Origin: Porphyra umbilicalis
Lineage: Eukaryota; Rhodophyta; Bangiophyceae; Bangiales; Bangiaceae
Assembly: GCA_002049455.2 (NCBI GenBank)
Contig: KV918773.1
Span: 1-64,000 of the forward strand
Direction: 5' to 3'
Length of the DNA stretch: 64,000 bases
The position numbers were made by a program, and so were the translations under genes. The notes under the pieces were generated by a model, which saw only the letters and a list, made by a program, of their open reading frames with translations, was not told where the DNA came from and did no database searches. Below, piece by piece: positions 22,116-33,210 of the stretch (positions within the stretch are counted from its first letter, which is position 1; each line of letters opens with the position of its first letter).

Positions 22116-25037
22116 GGGGGATGCGTGCGAAAGGTCGTTGGGATGAATGAGAGAGGGAGCACGAGCCGTTGGCGGACGGCGTGATCATATGCCGTCGCCG
22201 GCGGCCGACAGCACGCGACACGAGAAGCGCGCGCACGCGGAGCACGAGCGCGCGACCGCAGCCCAGGGGGCGCCCCTCCGTGCGGCCGATGGCGGCCCAG
22301 GGGGCGCCCCAACGAGCTGCAGATGACATCCCACGCCGCGGCCCCTCGTGCGCGTGCGTGGATGGGGTGGCGCAGGGTGCTGCGGGCCCACCCGAGCGGG
22401 AGGTGTGCCCGAGACCGCCCAGGGAGGTGCTTTTGAGGCTTCCCGAACGGCCCTCTCTGCGACACGGCCCCACGCAGCGCCGCGCACGAGGCGGGCCGCA
22501 CCGACACTGGCACGGAGCCGCGTGCGTGCCCCTGCGTCAACGAAATCCCCGCCTCGTGGAAGCGGCAGAGGCACCCGCCGCGCCATGCTTGACGTGAGGC
22601 TGCCCTACGACCAATTGGAGGGGGGGGGCGGGCCTGGCGCCAACAGGGACCCGAGCAATCTGATCACGGGCCGGCTGACCCCTGGCGATGATGGATCCGC
22701 CTCCCTTCCAACATATCTGTGAACATCTTCAGCAGCCAATGATATGGCTTGGATCAGATTGGAAACTTTCAAAGATTTCTCATTGCATGCAAACGGATCA
22801 CGTGATTGATTGCGCGACCGCGCCGATATTCTGCGCGGGCCCACCGACACTGTCTGTTTCGACGCTTGCGGCAGTGCTCGTTCTGAGAAAGCCAACGCCG
22901 CCAAGAGCGAAGGCGCCGTCCGCCTCTCGTTCTGGAAGCATTCGAATCGAAGCATCTGTCGGACCGCGCGGTGCCTGGCGTGGCCGCGCCTTGACAGCGC
23001 GTCGCACAGCGCATCCCGTTCCCAGGGTCCTCGTCCGAGAGCCGCGGCCCTGCGCTGTCGCGTGAGGCTCGCCATCTGTCATTAGTTCACCAGGTGTCTT
23101 CCCGAAGTGAGATTTTTCTACGTCGTGCCAGCAGAGCGACCAGTTCCTGTCAGTTCGTGGCGCTTTATTTTAGACGTGTGAACCTGACTTTCGGTGTGTT
23201 TACTCAGATAAAAAAAGTCTGCACAGACAATTGGAATGTGGCGGCGCGTTCTTGTCGGGATCGCAGCCTTTTCGTCCGTCCCTCCCTCACCTCGTGACTG
23301 CTTGGATATATGTTCGATTTCTGTCCGCTTGGGGGTCGACGTTGCTAGGCACGCTTCCCCCATCTTCTTGCACCCATCTCTGGACCATGTAGCCCCTGTT
23401 TTCGACACTTTCAGGACCGCGGACGGCCCTCTTGGATGAGAAAAATGGGGAGCCGCTGAGCGTCCTCCACGTAAGCCAACGTGGCATATTCCGTTTGGGG
23501 TTTCAGAACTTGGGGGAGACGTTGTTGGGTGTGCTGTACTGAGACCGGTGAGTGCCTCGCCCGATGTGTGGCGTTGGTCGAGCTCTCCCAGGATTACATA
23601 CGAATATTATTACATCACAGACCTGTACCGGCCGTTGAGAAAATGGACGATACCGACTATTGATCGGGATACCGACCCTTACCCACCAAACTTACCGATA
23701 TACGAACAATATGGCCACACGGCCTGACATGAGAGACGTTTCACTCTCCCTGACAGCGGCGATGACAGCATCGCTAAAGAACCAAGAAAGTATCAGGATT
23801 ACGTATTTGTCATGCGGCCCCTCTGGACGACGAATAAACTAATGTTCAGTCAACCTCAATGCTACGGATTGTCTTGATTGAGACTGTTCCGAACACGGCG
23901 GCCTCGCAGACAAGCGTGGTCTTGAGGCATGATGAAGCGCGGTCTGGCGGCGCGGCGCGATTTCTGCGTTGGTACCTGTTGGCCGTACACCATAGAATAG
24001 TAATTCTTCTCGTGGTGGGGTGGTGCAAACTGGATACACGAATGTGCGCGCAGTATACAGAAAAGAGATGCACAGTGTCGAAACCTTTCGATGCAAGGTA
24101 GCGTGCGCAACGCCAGGGTTCCATCGCGGCGTTTCCGACAAGCACAGACACACCACGAGCGTCCTTGGAATTGCGCCGTCGGTGGGAAAAGGATGTGAGA
24201 AGCGTTTTTCCCTGGCCTTTAGGACAGGGTGCTCTCAAAGTGTAGTGATGCACACATATACTTAGATCAAGGGACTTGCTCTCCGTTTCAGAGGTGACAG
24301 CCTGGATTAGTGTCCTCAGGGATCTGAGGGCGCGTCAGCGTTGCAAGGGTCGAGATGACGCTAAAAGCGAATAGAGTTACGCGGCTGAGTAGGATTGTCC
24401 TGCCACAAGGGTCACAGGGCCCAGACGGCGCCTGCCCCCCTGCCCCCCCCCACAGCCCCGAGTTGCGCACGGCGACCGCGTGCAGCGACTTCCGGGGTTC
24501 GACGCGCCCGCGAGGACCCGCGGGTGATCGTGCCTGCGCGCCGGTTTCTGTTGCGGCGGCACGTCGGTGGTTTCTAACGCGATCTCGCGGCACGGTTAGA
24601 GGCGCCCCGTCGCGCGGTGGTCGATCCCATCCGCCCGCCCGTGCGCCCTGTCGGCCGCGCGCAGGTGCGCTGCGCGGCGGGGTGACGGCCCCGCCCGTAG
24701 GCGTTGCACCTCGCCGGCGGGCCGCCGCCGCCGCGGCGGCGGCGGCGGCACCCCTTTCCCCGCCCCACGCCCCCCCCGCCACGGCAACGTGGCTGCACGT
24801 GCCCCCGTGCGTGCTGGCGGCCATGGAGCCGGCCGGCTTACCCTGTATCTTTGCGTCGCCGAGCTCGTCACCGCCCTGAAGGCCAGGGTATTGCACGTAC
24901 GTGCCTGGAATATTGACGAGGCTGTTCGGCCGCACACCGCAGGGGGGGGCCCCCTGAGAGCGCGATGCTCTGGGGCCTGAATCGTCAGAGAGTATTAGTT
25001 CCTTAGAACCCATCTAGGGTTAATACTGATACCTTCA
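22116..25037. other. No gene recognised
   Basis: 22.1-22.7 kb and 24.4-24.95 kb are GC-rich with Arg/Pro/Ala frames on both strands. 22.7-24.4 kb has ordinary composition and short frames only. No RNA gene, repeat array or domain was recognised. Confidence 0.55.
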
Positions 25038-28000
25038 GGTATTGCTGTTTGCCCAATTTTGGCCGATGCCAAGCGCTACGCAAGCAACAGAGGGACTTTA
25101 CATTTCAACAATAACTTTTCTGATTTTTATGTAACTCCGATGACTGCTTCAAATGTTGAGTGTGGACGATTTGCTCACAAAATTGAGATAGACAGGTCGA
25201 AAGCCCCTGGTGGACGGCGTCGGCGCCGTCGTCACCATCCGGGGGCTGTTGGTGCGGTCCTCGGAAGGGAGGGGGAGGGGTTCGGGCGGCAGCGGCGCCG
25301 GGGCGGGTGCCGTGAAAGCCCGCCCCGCCGCCGCATCCGCATGCGGCGGCGACCGCCGCCACGGCGGCGGCAGGATCTCCGCCGCGCCGCCGACGCCGCA
25401 CACCGGGTCGCCGGCGCGGCGGCGGTGCGGCGGCGCGGCGGCGGCGGCGCGGTGGCGGCGGCGGGATGGCGGCGGCAAGGCGGCGGCGCGGTGGCGGCGG
25501 CGGGATGGCGGCGGCAAGGCGGCGGCGCGGTGGCGGCGGCGGGATGGCGGCGGCAAGGCGGCGGCGGCCAGGTGGCGGCGCGGCGTCGCGGCGGGGCCAT
25601 TTGTGCGTGAGTGCTGTCGGTGCGGTCGTCGCCGGGGAGGGGGGGGGCTCCGGGCGGCGGCGGCGGCGCGGCGGGGGCTGTAAAAGCCCGCCCCGCCGCC
25701 GCACCCGACGTGCGGCGTCCGCCGCGGCATTGGCGGCGGCGCGATCGCTGCCGCGCCGCCGCCGCCGCAGATCAGGGCGGCGGCGCGGCGGCGATGCTGC
25801 GGCGCGGCGGCGGCGGCAAGACGGCGGCAGCCAGTCGGCGGCGCGGCGGCGAGGGGGTGAGTTTGGTGCGTCGGGGCTGGCGGTGCGGCTGTCGGCGCGC
25901 GGGGGCGGGGGTCTCCGGGCGGCGGCGGCGGCGGAGTGGGTGCTGAAAAAGCCCGCCCCGCCGCAGCCCCCGAGATGCGGCGGCTGTTGTCGCGATGCCG
26001 GCGGCGCGACTGTTGCCACGCCGCCGTCGCCGCATACCTTATCGAAGGCGCGGCGGCGGTGCGGCGGCGCGGCTGTCGGTGCGGTCGTCGCCGGGTCGAG
26101 GGGGCGCTCCGGTCGGCGTCGGCGGCGGGGTGGATGCTGAAGAAGCCCGCCGCGCCGCCGCACCCGCATGCGGCGGCCGCCGCCGCCGCGGCTGTGGCGC
26201 GATCGTTGCCGCGCCGCCGCCGCCGCACGCCAGGTCAGCGGCACGGCGGCGGCACGGCGGCGCGGCGGCGGCGGCGAAGCGGCTGCAGCAAGGTGGCGGC
26301 GCGGCAGAACAGGTGCGAATTTGGTGCGTGGGGGCTGTCGGTGCGGTTGTCGGCGGGGGGGGGGGGGCTTCGGGTGGGGGCGGCGGTGGGGTGGGTGCGG
26401 CAAAAGCCCGCGTAGCCGCCGCACCTGCATGCGGCGGCCGCAGCCGCTGTTGCGGCGGTGCTATCGTCGTAGCGCCGCCGCCGCCGCACCCCAGGTCGGC
26501 GGCGCGGCGGCGGTGTGGCGGCGCGGCGGTAGCGGTCAGTCGCCAGCGGCCAGGCGGCGGCGCGGCGGCGCCGGGGGGTCATTGTTGCGCGGCGGCGGTT
26601 GCTGCGGATGTCGGCGGGGAGGGGTGGCTTTCGGGTTGCGGAAGCATCGGGGCGGGTGTTGTAAAAGCCCGCCCCGCCGCCACACCGGACATACGGCGGC
26701 CTCTTCCGCGGCGGCGGCGGTGCGATCGTTGCCGCGCCGTCGGCGCCGCACAGCAGGTTGGCGGCGCGGCGGCGGTACGGCGGCGCGGCGGCGGCGGCAA
26801 GGCGGCGGCAAACAGGCGGTGGCGCGGCGGCGCGGGGGGGCTGTTGGTGCGCGGGGGCTGTTGTTGCGGTAATCGGCGGGGTGGGGTGGCTTTCGGGTTG
26901 CGGAGGCGGCGGGGCGGGTGTTGTATAAGCCTTCCCCGCCGCCGCCCCCGACATGCGGCGGCCGTCGCCGCGATGCCAGCGGCGCGATCGCAGCCGCGTC
27001 GTCGCCGCAGCACACCAGGTCGGCGGCGCGGCGGCGGTGCGGTGGCGCGGCGGCAGCGGCAAGATGGAGGCGGCACACCGGCGGCGCGGCGGCACGGGGA
27101 GGCTGTTGGTGCGCAGGGGCTGCTGGTGCGGTCGTCGGCGGGGTGAGGTGGCTTTCGGGTTGAGGCGGCGGCGGGGCGGGTGCTGAAAAAGCCCGCCCAG
27201 CCGCCTCCCCTGACATGCAGCGGCCGTCTCCGCGATGCCAGCAGCGCGATCGCTGCCGCGCCGCCGCCGCCGCACACCAGGTCGGCGGCGCGGCGGCGGT
27301 GCGGCGGCGCGGCGTCGGGGGCAAATTGGGGGCGGCACACCGGCGGCGCCGCGGCACGGGGGGGCTGTTGGTGCGCGCGGGCTGTCGGTGCGGTCGTCGG
27401 CGGGGGGGGGGGGCTGTCGGGTGGCGGCGGCGGCGGGGCGGGTGCTGAAAAAGCCCGCCCAGCCGCCACACCCTACATGAGGTGGCCGCCGCCGCCGCAC
27501 AAGAGGTCGGTAGCGCGGCGGCGCCGCGGCGCCGCGGCGGTGGCGGCAAGGTGCCGGCGGCAAGGCGGCGGCGCGGCGGCGCGAAGGGGCTGTTTGTACG
27601 CCGGGGCTGTTGGTGCTGTCGTCTGCGGGGGGGGGGGGACTTCCAAGCGGCGGCGGCGGCGGGGCGGGTGCTGAAAAAGCCCGCCCCGCCGCCGCACCCA
27701 CACGCGGCGGCCGCCGCCGCTGCAGCGGCGATAGTATCGTCTTCGTGCCGCCGCCGCCGCGCACCAGGTCGGCGTCGCAGCGGCGGAGCGGCGGCGCAGC
27801 GGCGGCGGCGCAGCGGCGGTGGCAAGGCGACGGCACGGCCGCGCGGGGGGTCTGTCTATTCTCGGGGGCTGCTGTCATCGGCAGGGCGAGGCCGTTCCTG
27901 CGCGCGGGCTGTAGCGGCGCTGCCGTCGGCGCCGCCGCCGAGGTGGTTGGCGACGCAGCGGCGCGGCGGCGCGAGGGTTTTTCGAGCATGCTGGGCTATG

Positions 28001-28746
28001 TTGCTCTTTGTCCGAGAGATTAAAATACAAATGAGGACCATCTTTGTTGTGATCACGGGATATAGAGGTTGTAACAACGCATAACCATCTTCACAAGGCG
28101 CCGTCGTGTCTCCAGGGACTTCATGGAACCACGACGCTGCAGGGGTTGGGCTCAAAAGATGGCGGTGGGTGGATTGGGGGCGGATACTGAGGGGGTGGTG
28201 GTGGGGTCGACGAGAAGTGGTGGATCATGCAAGGCAGCGTTGGCAAGACGCAGCGGCCAAGCCGTCGACGAGAGCGATCACTGGTAGGACGCCGAGCTTT
28301 GCTCCAGCTGTCCCGCACATTCAGGCGCCTGCCGTCAGATTCTCTGCACTCCGGGTCGCTTCGAAGCCGGAGTCACTCAATTTGTTGCACCCCGGGCCAG
28401 TGCTAGCTCCGTTTGGGTGCGAGGTCCAAAAAGCTTGCGCATCTCACAGCTGAGCCCGTTCGTGACACCCTCATTGGGAATAACATGGAACACGTCAAGG
28501 AATGCATCCGAGCCAAATGCGCGCCAAGCAGGACAGCTGTGGTAATGACGTGCCAGCGGCCGCTGGTGCTCATGAAAATATTCTGAAAAATACGGCCGAT
28601 CCTCACTTTGAACCAATCAGACGAGCCTGATACTGGCTTGCATGAGCATCTTGAACGGAAACGCTCTTGCAATTTTGAACTGTACAATTGGTCGACAAGC
28701 CGACGAAGCGCTTGGCATCGGCCAAAATTGGGCAAACAGCAATACC
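25038..28746. mobile_element. TIR-bounded element, 3.7 kb, filled by a CGG-rich tandem array
   Basis: 25038-25077 and 28707-28746 are perfect 40-bp inverted repeats. The end reads GGTATTGC, a short variable part, then the CCAATTTTGGCCGAT core shared with 10630-12085. Between them are about 200 bp of AT-richer sequence, a 2.7 kb array of CGG-rich units, and about 700 bp of ordinary sequence. No transposase is present. Perfect arms suggest recent movement or conservation of the ends. No target-site duplication is obvious outside the arms. Confidence 0.75.
25290..27990. repeat. CGG-rich tandem array, about ten units averaging 262 bp
   Basis: The landmark AAAAGCCCGCC (or a close variant) recurs near 25310, 25677, 25945, 26136, 26399, 26660, 26920, 27182, 27445 and 27670. 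Each unit ends in a G run and contains stacked GGC/CGG triplets. Frames of 200-580 aa are open on both strands, which reflects the near absence of A/T-rich codons rather than genes. Confidence 0.88.
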
Positions 28747-28975
28747 AAGAGCGGTGGTCAGAAAAACCGGCATGAAAATCTCGCAGATAATCAAGGACAT
28801 GCGCTTTACATGCACTGAGAAGTGGTTGAAATCGCAGCCAGCTTTGGAATGCCTTAAATATTGCAATGCGCGGTGGGACGCGGATAGCTGTGTGGATCAG
28901 AGTGAGTGCACGTGGCGCACGCATACCCAATCGTTACAAAGATGGCTGAGAGCCGTCCTGAGGCAGCCGTATTAG

Positions 28976-29009
28976 CCAGTCGTTACAACTTTCCAGTTGT
29001 AACGACTGG
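28976..29009. repeat. Perfect hairpin, 15-bp arms, 4-base loop
   Basis: The left arm CCAGTCGTTACAACT is followed by TTCC and its exact complement. A partial copy of the arm (TCGTTACAA) lies about 45 bp upstream at 28931. Confidence 0.9.
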
Positions 29010-29118
29010 ACAGAGATTCGTCTCAGTATCCGAACATCCTACGTGCATGGTGCGGGGGCCACAGGAAACTCACAAAATGCCTTCATATATAGACACTGCG
29101 GAAAATGCACATTACGAT

Positions 29119-29156
29119 ATGGTCGTTGATTGGTGCTAATGGTCGTTGATTGGTGC
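29119..29156 (+). repeat. 20-bp tandem duplication
   Basis: ATGGTCGTTGATTGGTGC occurs twice with a 20-bp period. Confidence 0.9.
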
Positions 29157-29267
29157 CAGACGGATATGCTGAAAAAATTTCCTGTCTGCTGGTTGTCCCG
29201 GTCTGTCTGCTCTCAACAGCCGATCGCACTGAGCTTCCCTCGCCACCATCGTCAGAACAATGGTCAT

Positions 29268-29294
29268 CCTGAACGGGAGGGAATCCCGTTCAGG
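29268..29294. repeat. CCTGAACGGGA hairpin, copy 1
   Basis: CCTGAACGGGA and its complement TCCCGTTCAGG are separated by a few bases. The same hairpin recurs as a cluster at 30670-30782. Confidence 0.85.
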
Positions 29295-30669
29295 CCCCTG
29301 TTACGGCACGGCGCCTGAACAAGGGAACTCCTGTTACAAACGTTGGTCAGGTGCACGGAACTGATCTCGAGGTCGGACGTTACCAGATCGCGAGACACAC
29401 CCTTAATACTCCTGTTAACTAGGGTCGATTATTATTGCGCTAATCTCTGAACGATGACAGGTTACTGGCGGCCCATGCACACTGCTCGTTGATGCTGCTC
29501 TGCTTTATTTCTGGAGGGACTACGGATGAGACTACGGCCATGAGGACAACCAAACGGTGCACCCATCATAGCTGACCATGTACCAACGGCGGCAGCAACA
29601 CAAGTGGGGGAGCCAGTCGGCAGGTAGTACCGAGAACAAGGTACAAAGACCGCGACAGATGCCGTACCATCCAAACCCACATCAAACGAGAGCTCGAGAT
29701 ATCGAGAGAGGGGAAGACTAAGAAACGAGAGCAACGATACGACGGGACAAAACAGGGGACGTACGAGATAGGGGGCAGGAAGCGGGGGACGGACGTAGGG
29801 AGGAGGGGGGAGAGAAATCCAATCAGGAAGTGGGAGAAAGACCTACACGATACGCAGGGGAAAAACATGCATGGACGGTAGCACATGTAGGCACGAGTCA
29901 GATGCGAGCTACCTCAGATGGCAGTGAACGAGGGCTCCCTGTACGGTAGTGCAACATCCGGTGCAATGACCTCGATGGAAGACACGCAATGACAGACAAA
30001 CGAACGATAGACAGGAGAGGATCCAACCACAAACAGCGCACAACATACCTGTTGGAAGACTGGCTCAAAGACCCAGCATGGTCGGGGGTCGCCCAGTTGG
30101 GGAGGGGGACGTTGGTGCACGACAGCAAGAGCCGGGAGAGATCGACACGGGCGCTCCGATCTCGGATGACGACTGCAGTGGTCATGCTCGCCGGCGGCGC
30201 GGTGGTGGAGGGTCAGGTCATCGGAGGCTTTAGCCTGTCACTCTTGAGTTCAATCGACCAGATAAGTCCGTTTTTTCCATGGAGACGTCCGACCTACCAC
30301 GAGGGCTACGTGTGGCATAGCTCACTTTTATTGGCCGGCCATTCTCAATATGCTTGACATCATTCGTCGTCTCACGAAGTACATAAATCTTCGGTCATCG
30401 ATCGACTTTACAGAGCAACTCGGGGTAAGTTCTGGAGCGGCGGCCGCGGTCTCGTGCGTGCACCTCAGGTCCGAGAACACGCCTTGGCGCCGACTTTTTG
30501 TGCAGCGCATCGTCGATGGCAAGAAGCATCCAGGCCCGTGCAGGACCCCGACCTGGACAGTTTACGTTTTCGCAATCCATTGCAGGGATATCATTGGCTT
30601 GAATTAGCGCGACAGTCTTGCATGACCTCGCGATCAGCCACGAGACGGTTCAGGGCCTGGCACAGCTGC

Positions 30670-30782
30670 CCTGAACGGGAACTCCTCCCGTTCAGGCCTT
30701 TGTTGCAGCAATGACGCCTGGACGGGAAACCCTCCCGTTCAAGGGCTTCTTGAACGGGACTCCCGTTCAGGCTCCCGTTCAA
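30670..30782. repeat. Cluster of CCTGAACGGGA hairpins (three full, one half)
   Basis: Successive units at 30670-30696, 30717-30742 and 30749-30771, followed by a half unit to 30782, all pair TGAACGGGA with TCCCGTTCA. The paired design is kept while loops vary, so the structure seems to be the repeated feature. Confidence 0.82.
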
Positions 30783-30825
30783 ATGTCCACTGTTCTGACG
30801 ATGCGAGAGTGGTCGTCGTCAGTTT

Positions 30826-30987
30826 GCAGTCTTCTCAATTCTGGCCAATCGCAGCAAGAACAACCTGCACTCCGAACAAGTGCTGATTGGTCGAGAGCTC
30901 GTATCCGGCCCAATGGATGGCCGTTGTGCATCTGTTCAGCACAGTTGTTCTCGTCGGGATCGGCCAAAATTGGAGAGACGCAATACC
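30826..30987. mobile_element. MITE-like inverted repeat of about 160 bp
   Basis: The left end (CTCAATTCTGGCCAATC at 30833) and the right end (GATCGGCCAAAATTGG at 30957) are imperfect inverted repeats that extend inward through a shared AGAACAAC block. The right end carries the same GGCCAAAATTGG core and GCAATACC terminus as the 25038-28746 element. It is therefore probably a short relative. Confidence 0.6.
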
Positions 30988-31550
30988 TCGGGCAGGTGCG
31001 CGGCCGCAGCGTAGGCGTCGGCTCGATTGCTGCCGTTGTCCTCACGTGACTTGGCGTGCCGACCCCGCTGCCATTCACCACGAGAGCAACAGAGTGCACC
31101 GCCCACCGCACCGCCCTTCGCTCCTCCTGCCGCACCGCACCCCGCACCGTCACCTGCACCGCCGCCAACGCGGTGCTGCCGCTGCCTGGCGGTGGCGGGC
31201 CTCCGACTGACAACGCTCCGGTCGCGGTAGGGGTCCTTGAATTTCTTGTGACTTTTCGACCGGTCTGGGCTGGCATGCCCCTCTCATGGAGCGGCTACCG
31301 GTGCTCGGGGGAGGCGTCGGTGCCGCGCTGACCGCGGATGGTGTGGGCCGCCACCGCGCCCCCCCCCCGGTCGCCGCAGTCCTGCCCGCCCCTCATGGCA
31401 GCCGTGGCGGGTCGTGCTCTTTGCCTCTGTGTTCTGGCTCGGCGCTGCGTCCCCGTGGGGCCGGCCACGTGCGTGGCTGGAGTGCGGCTTGCTAAGTTCC
31501 TTTTGCAGGGTCAATCGTGCTTTCATGCTGGCGGGTAGCGGCAGAAGAGC
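30988..31550. other. Region upstream of the secreted-protein gene; no separate gene seen
   Basis: This is GC-rich sequence with short overlapping frames. It is likely the promoter side of the gene starting at 31699. Confidence 0.45.
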
Positions 31551-31560
31551 ACATAAATAG
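31551..31560 (+). promoter_or_regulatory. TATA-like element of the secreted-protein gene
   Basis: ACATAAATAG stands out in GC-rich surroundings, about 140 bp upstream of the chosen start codon. That would give a 5' leader of roughly 110 bases. Confidence 0.45.
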
Positions 31561-31698
31561 CCAGCCGCGTCGGTTTCTCGCTGCTCCAGCTGCCATGTAC
31601 GCTCTCACCTACCCGCCACGGCGAGCCATTGGACGAGCCGCTCGCTGACTGAACCCGTTCTCCCATCGCCCCTTCGCGCCGCTGTGCGCTCCGCAACG

Positions 31699-33210
31699 AT
31701 GGCTCCCCGCACGATGAAGTCGATGGTGACCGCCGCTGTCGTTGCCGGTGTGGCTGTAGCGATGTTTTCGCTATCCCGCCCGGTTGTCGCCGTGCCGCCG
31801 AACGCACGCTTCGAGGTGAACGTGCCGACAACGGACGATGTCGCGGCCAGCACCACCGCGGTTAGCACATCGGTGCTCAATGCTGTAGCCGTCCCCACGA
31901 AGCAGACGCTCGAGGTGAAGCCGCCGACCAAGTTGTATGTTGTCGAGACGGAGCTCCCATCGTCGGTGGTTCTCAAGGGCGAGGAGATCTGCGACTACTT
32001 CAAAGACGAGTGCGAGACGGGTGCCGGCGGCATGTTGTTCTCCAAGACCGAGAAGCTGCCAGTCGCCCAGCTCGGTTCGATCGCCCTGGACGTCCTTTGT
32101 GAAAAGTACGCGTCTAAGAAAATCCCCATCTGCATGGCCTATCTGTCGACGCCGACGCCGACGCCGAAGGCGGTGCCGACGACGCTGCCCTTTGGCCTGG
32201 ACCTCATCCCGGTATGCTCAGCGCTCCAGTTCGAGCCCGCCTTTTGCAAGTCCTTCACGGCCAAGAACGTGCCGGTCCAGTACCACCACCTGCTGCCTGC
32301 GGAGCTCCGCCCGACGCCGACGCCCAAGCCAGCGCCGACTCCCGACGCGGCGACCGCTCTCCAGCTGGTGCTGCTGCAAAGCTTCTGTGCCGCACAGCCC
32401 GACAGCACCTTCTGTGCCCGAGAAAAGGTGACGTCGACCATCTGGGCGCCCGCCGAGCCGGACTCGACGGCGTCCGTGCAGTTGGCCTTCTTCTGCCTTC
32501 AGTTCCCGAAGTCGCCATTCTGCAGCATCCTGGCCACCCCGACACCGACACCGACGCCGACCAGTAGCGCGTACGAGCTGCTCCTCGCGGAGCTGTTCAA
32601 GTCGGGCGGCGGCGTTCTTGGCGACAACGTCCTATTCTCCAAGGACAAGTTCTCCAAGTTCGACAAGGCGATCAAGAGACCGGTCGCCGGCCAGGCTGCT
32701 GACGCGGCGCTGCCGCTGGGCGTCAGTCTCATCGGCAAGGGCATCTGCCACAAGTTCCCTGACCACGAGCTGTGTCGTGCGCCGCCGACGCCGACGCCGA
32801 CCCCGTCGCCCACGCCAACACCAACCGCCGAGGAGCTCTACTTGTCCATCTTGCAGAAGACCATCTACGTGCTCTACTGCAACGCACTGCCGCATGGTGC
32901 CGGCTGCCTGTCTGGCAACGCCAAAGACATGCCCATCGACGTGTTCGTGTCAATCAAGGACCTCTTCTGCCTCAAGAATTTTGCGAAGTATCCGGGCTGC
33001 TCCGTCAAGGTGCCGATGCCGACCAAGGCCCCTACTGCGGCGCCCGTGACGGGCACCATCCAGGGTGAAGTCATCTTTTACAAGAACTTTTGCCAGGTTT
33101 TTGACGACGCGACCGTGTGCAAAAAGATGGCACCGACGCCGACGCCATCTCCGGGCTCTACAGCTTACCCTGCGCTCTGCAAGCTCTTTCCCAACACCTT
33201 CTACTGCTGA
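31699..33210 (+). CDS. Secreted protein with ten cysteine-pair modules and Pro-Thr linkers
   Basis: The 503-residue single-exon protein starts at the first ATG (31699) and opens with a hydrophobic signal-like segment (residues 8-33). All 20 cysteines fall in ten pairs: 98/105, 134/145, 173/183, 230/239, 266/275, 350/359, 394/403, 424/434, 465/474 and 494/503. Six pairs are exactly C-x8-C, and the last cysteine is the C-terminal residue. Aromatic and hydrophobic residues flank the pairs (FPKSPFC, FPDHELC, FPNTFYC). Modules are joined by PTPTPTP linkers that look like O-glycosylation sites. LP-x-G-x-x-L-I precedes two pairs, which suggests internal duplication. An extracellular matrix or cell-wall protein is likely; no known domain is recognised. 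A TATA-like site lies upstream. Confidence 0.85.
   Translation: MAPRTMKSMVTAAVVAGVAVAMFSLSRPVVAVPPNARFEVNVPTTDDVAASTTAVSTSVLNAVAVPTKQTLEVKPPTKLYVVETELPSSVVLKGEEICDYFKDECETGAGGMLFSKTEKLPVAQLGSIALDVLCEKYASKKIPICMAYLSTPTPTPKAVPTTLPFGLDLIPVCSALQFEPAFCKSFTAKNVPVQYHHLLPAELRPTPTPKPAPTPDAATALQLVLLQSFCAAQPDSTFCAREKVTSTIWAPAEPDSTASVQLAFFCLQFPKSPFCSILATPTPTPTPTSSAYELLLAELFKSGGGVLGDNVLFSKDKFSKFDKAIKRPVAGQAADAALPLGVSLIGKGICHKFPDHELCRAPPTPTPTPSPTPTPTAEELYLSILQKTIYVLYCNALPHGAGCLSGNAKDMPIDVFVSIKDLFCLKNFAKYPGCSVKVPMPTKAPTAAPVTGTIQGEVIFYKNFCQVFDDATVCKKMAPTPTPSPGSTAYPALCKLFPNTFYC

Larger units (their letters stand above)
28747..30669. other. No gene recognised; contains hairpins and small duplications
   Basis: Composition is ordinary. 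Short frames on both strands lack motifs. Structured features are the hairpins at 28976-29009 and 29268-29294 and the 20-bp tandem duplication at 29119-29156. Confidence 0.55.

Noticed and set aside
26235-27989. 584-residue minus-strand frame in the CGG-rich array, with several other long frames on both strands
   Set aside because: CGG/CCG triplet DNA rarely forms stop codons. Frames overlap on both strands and follow the repeat unit, so coding is not supported.
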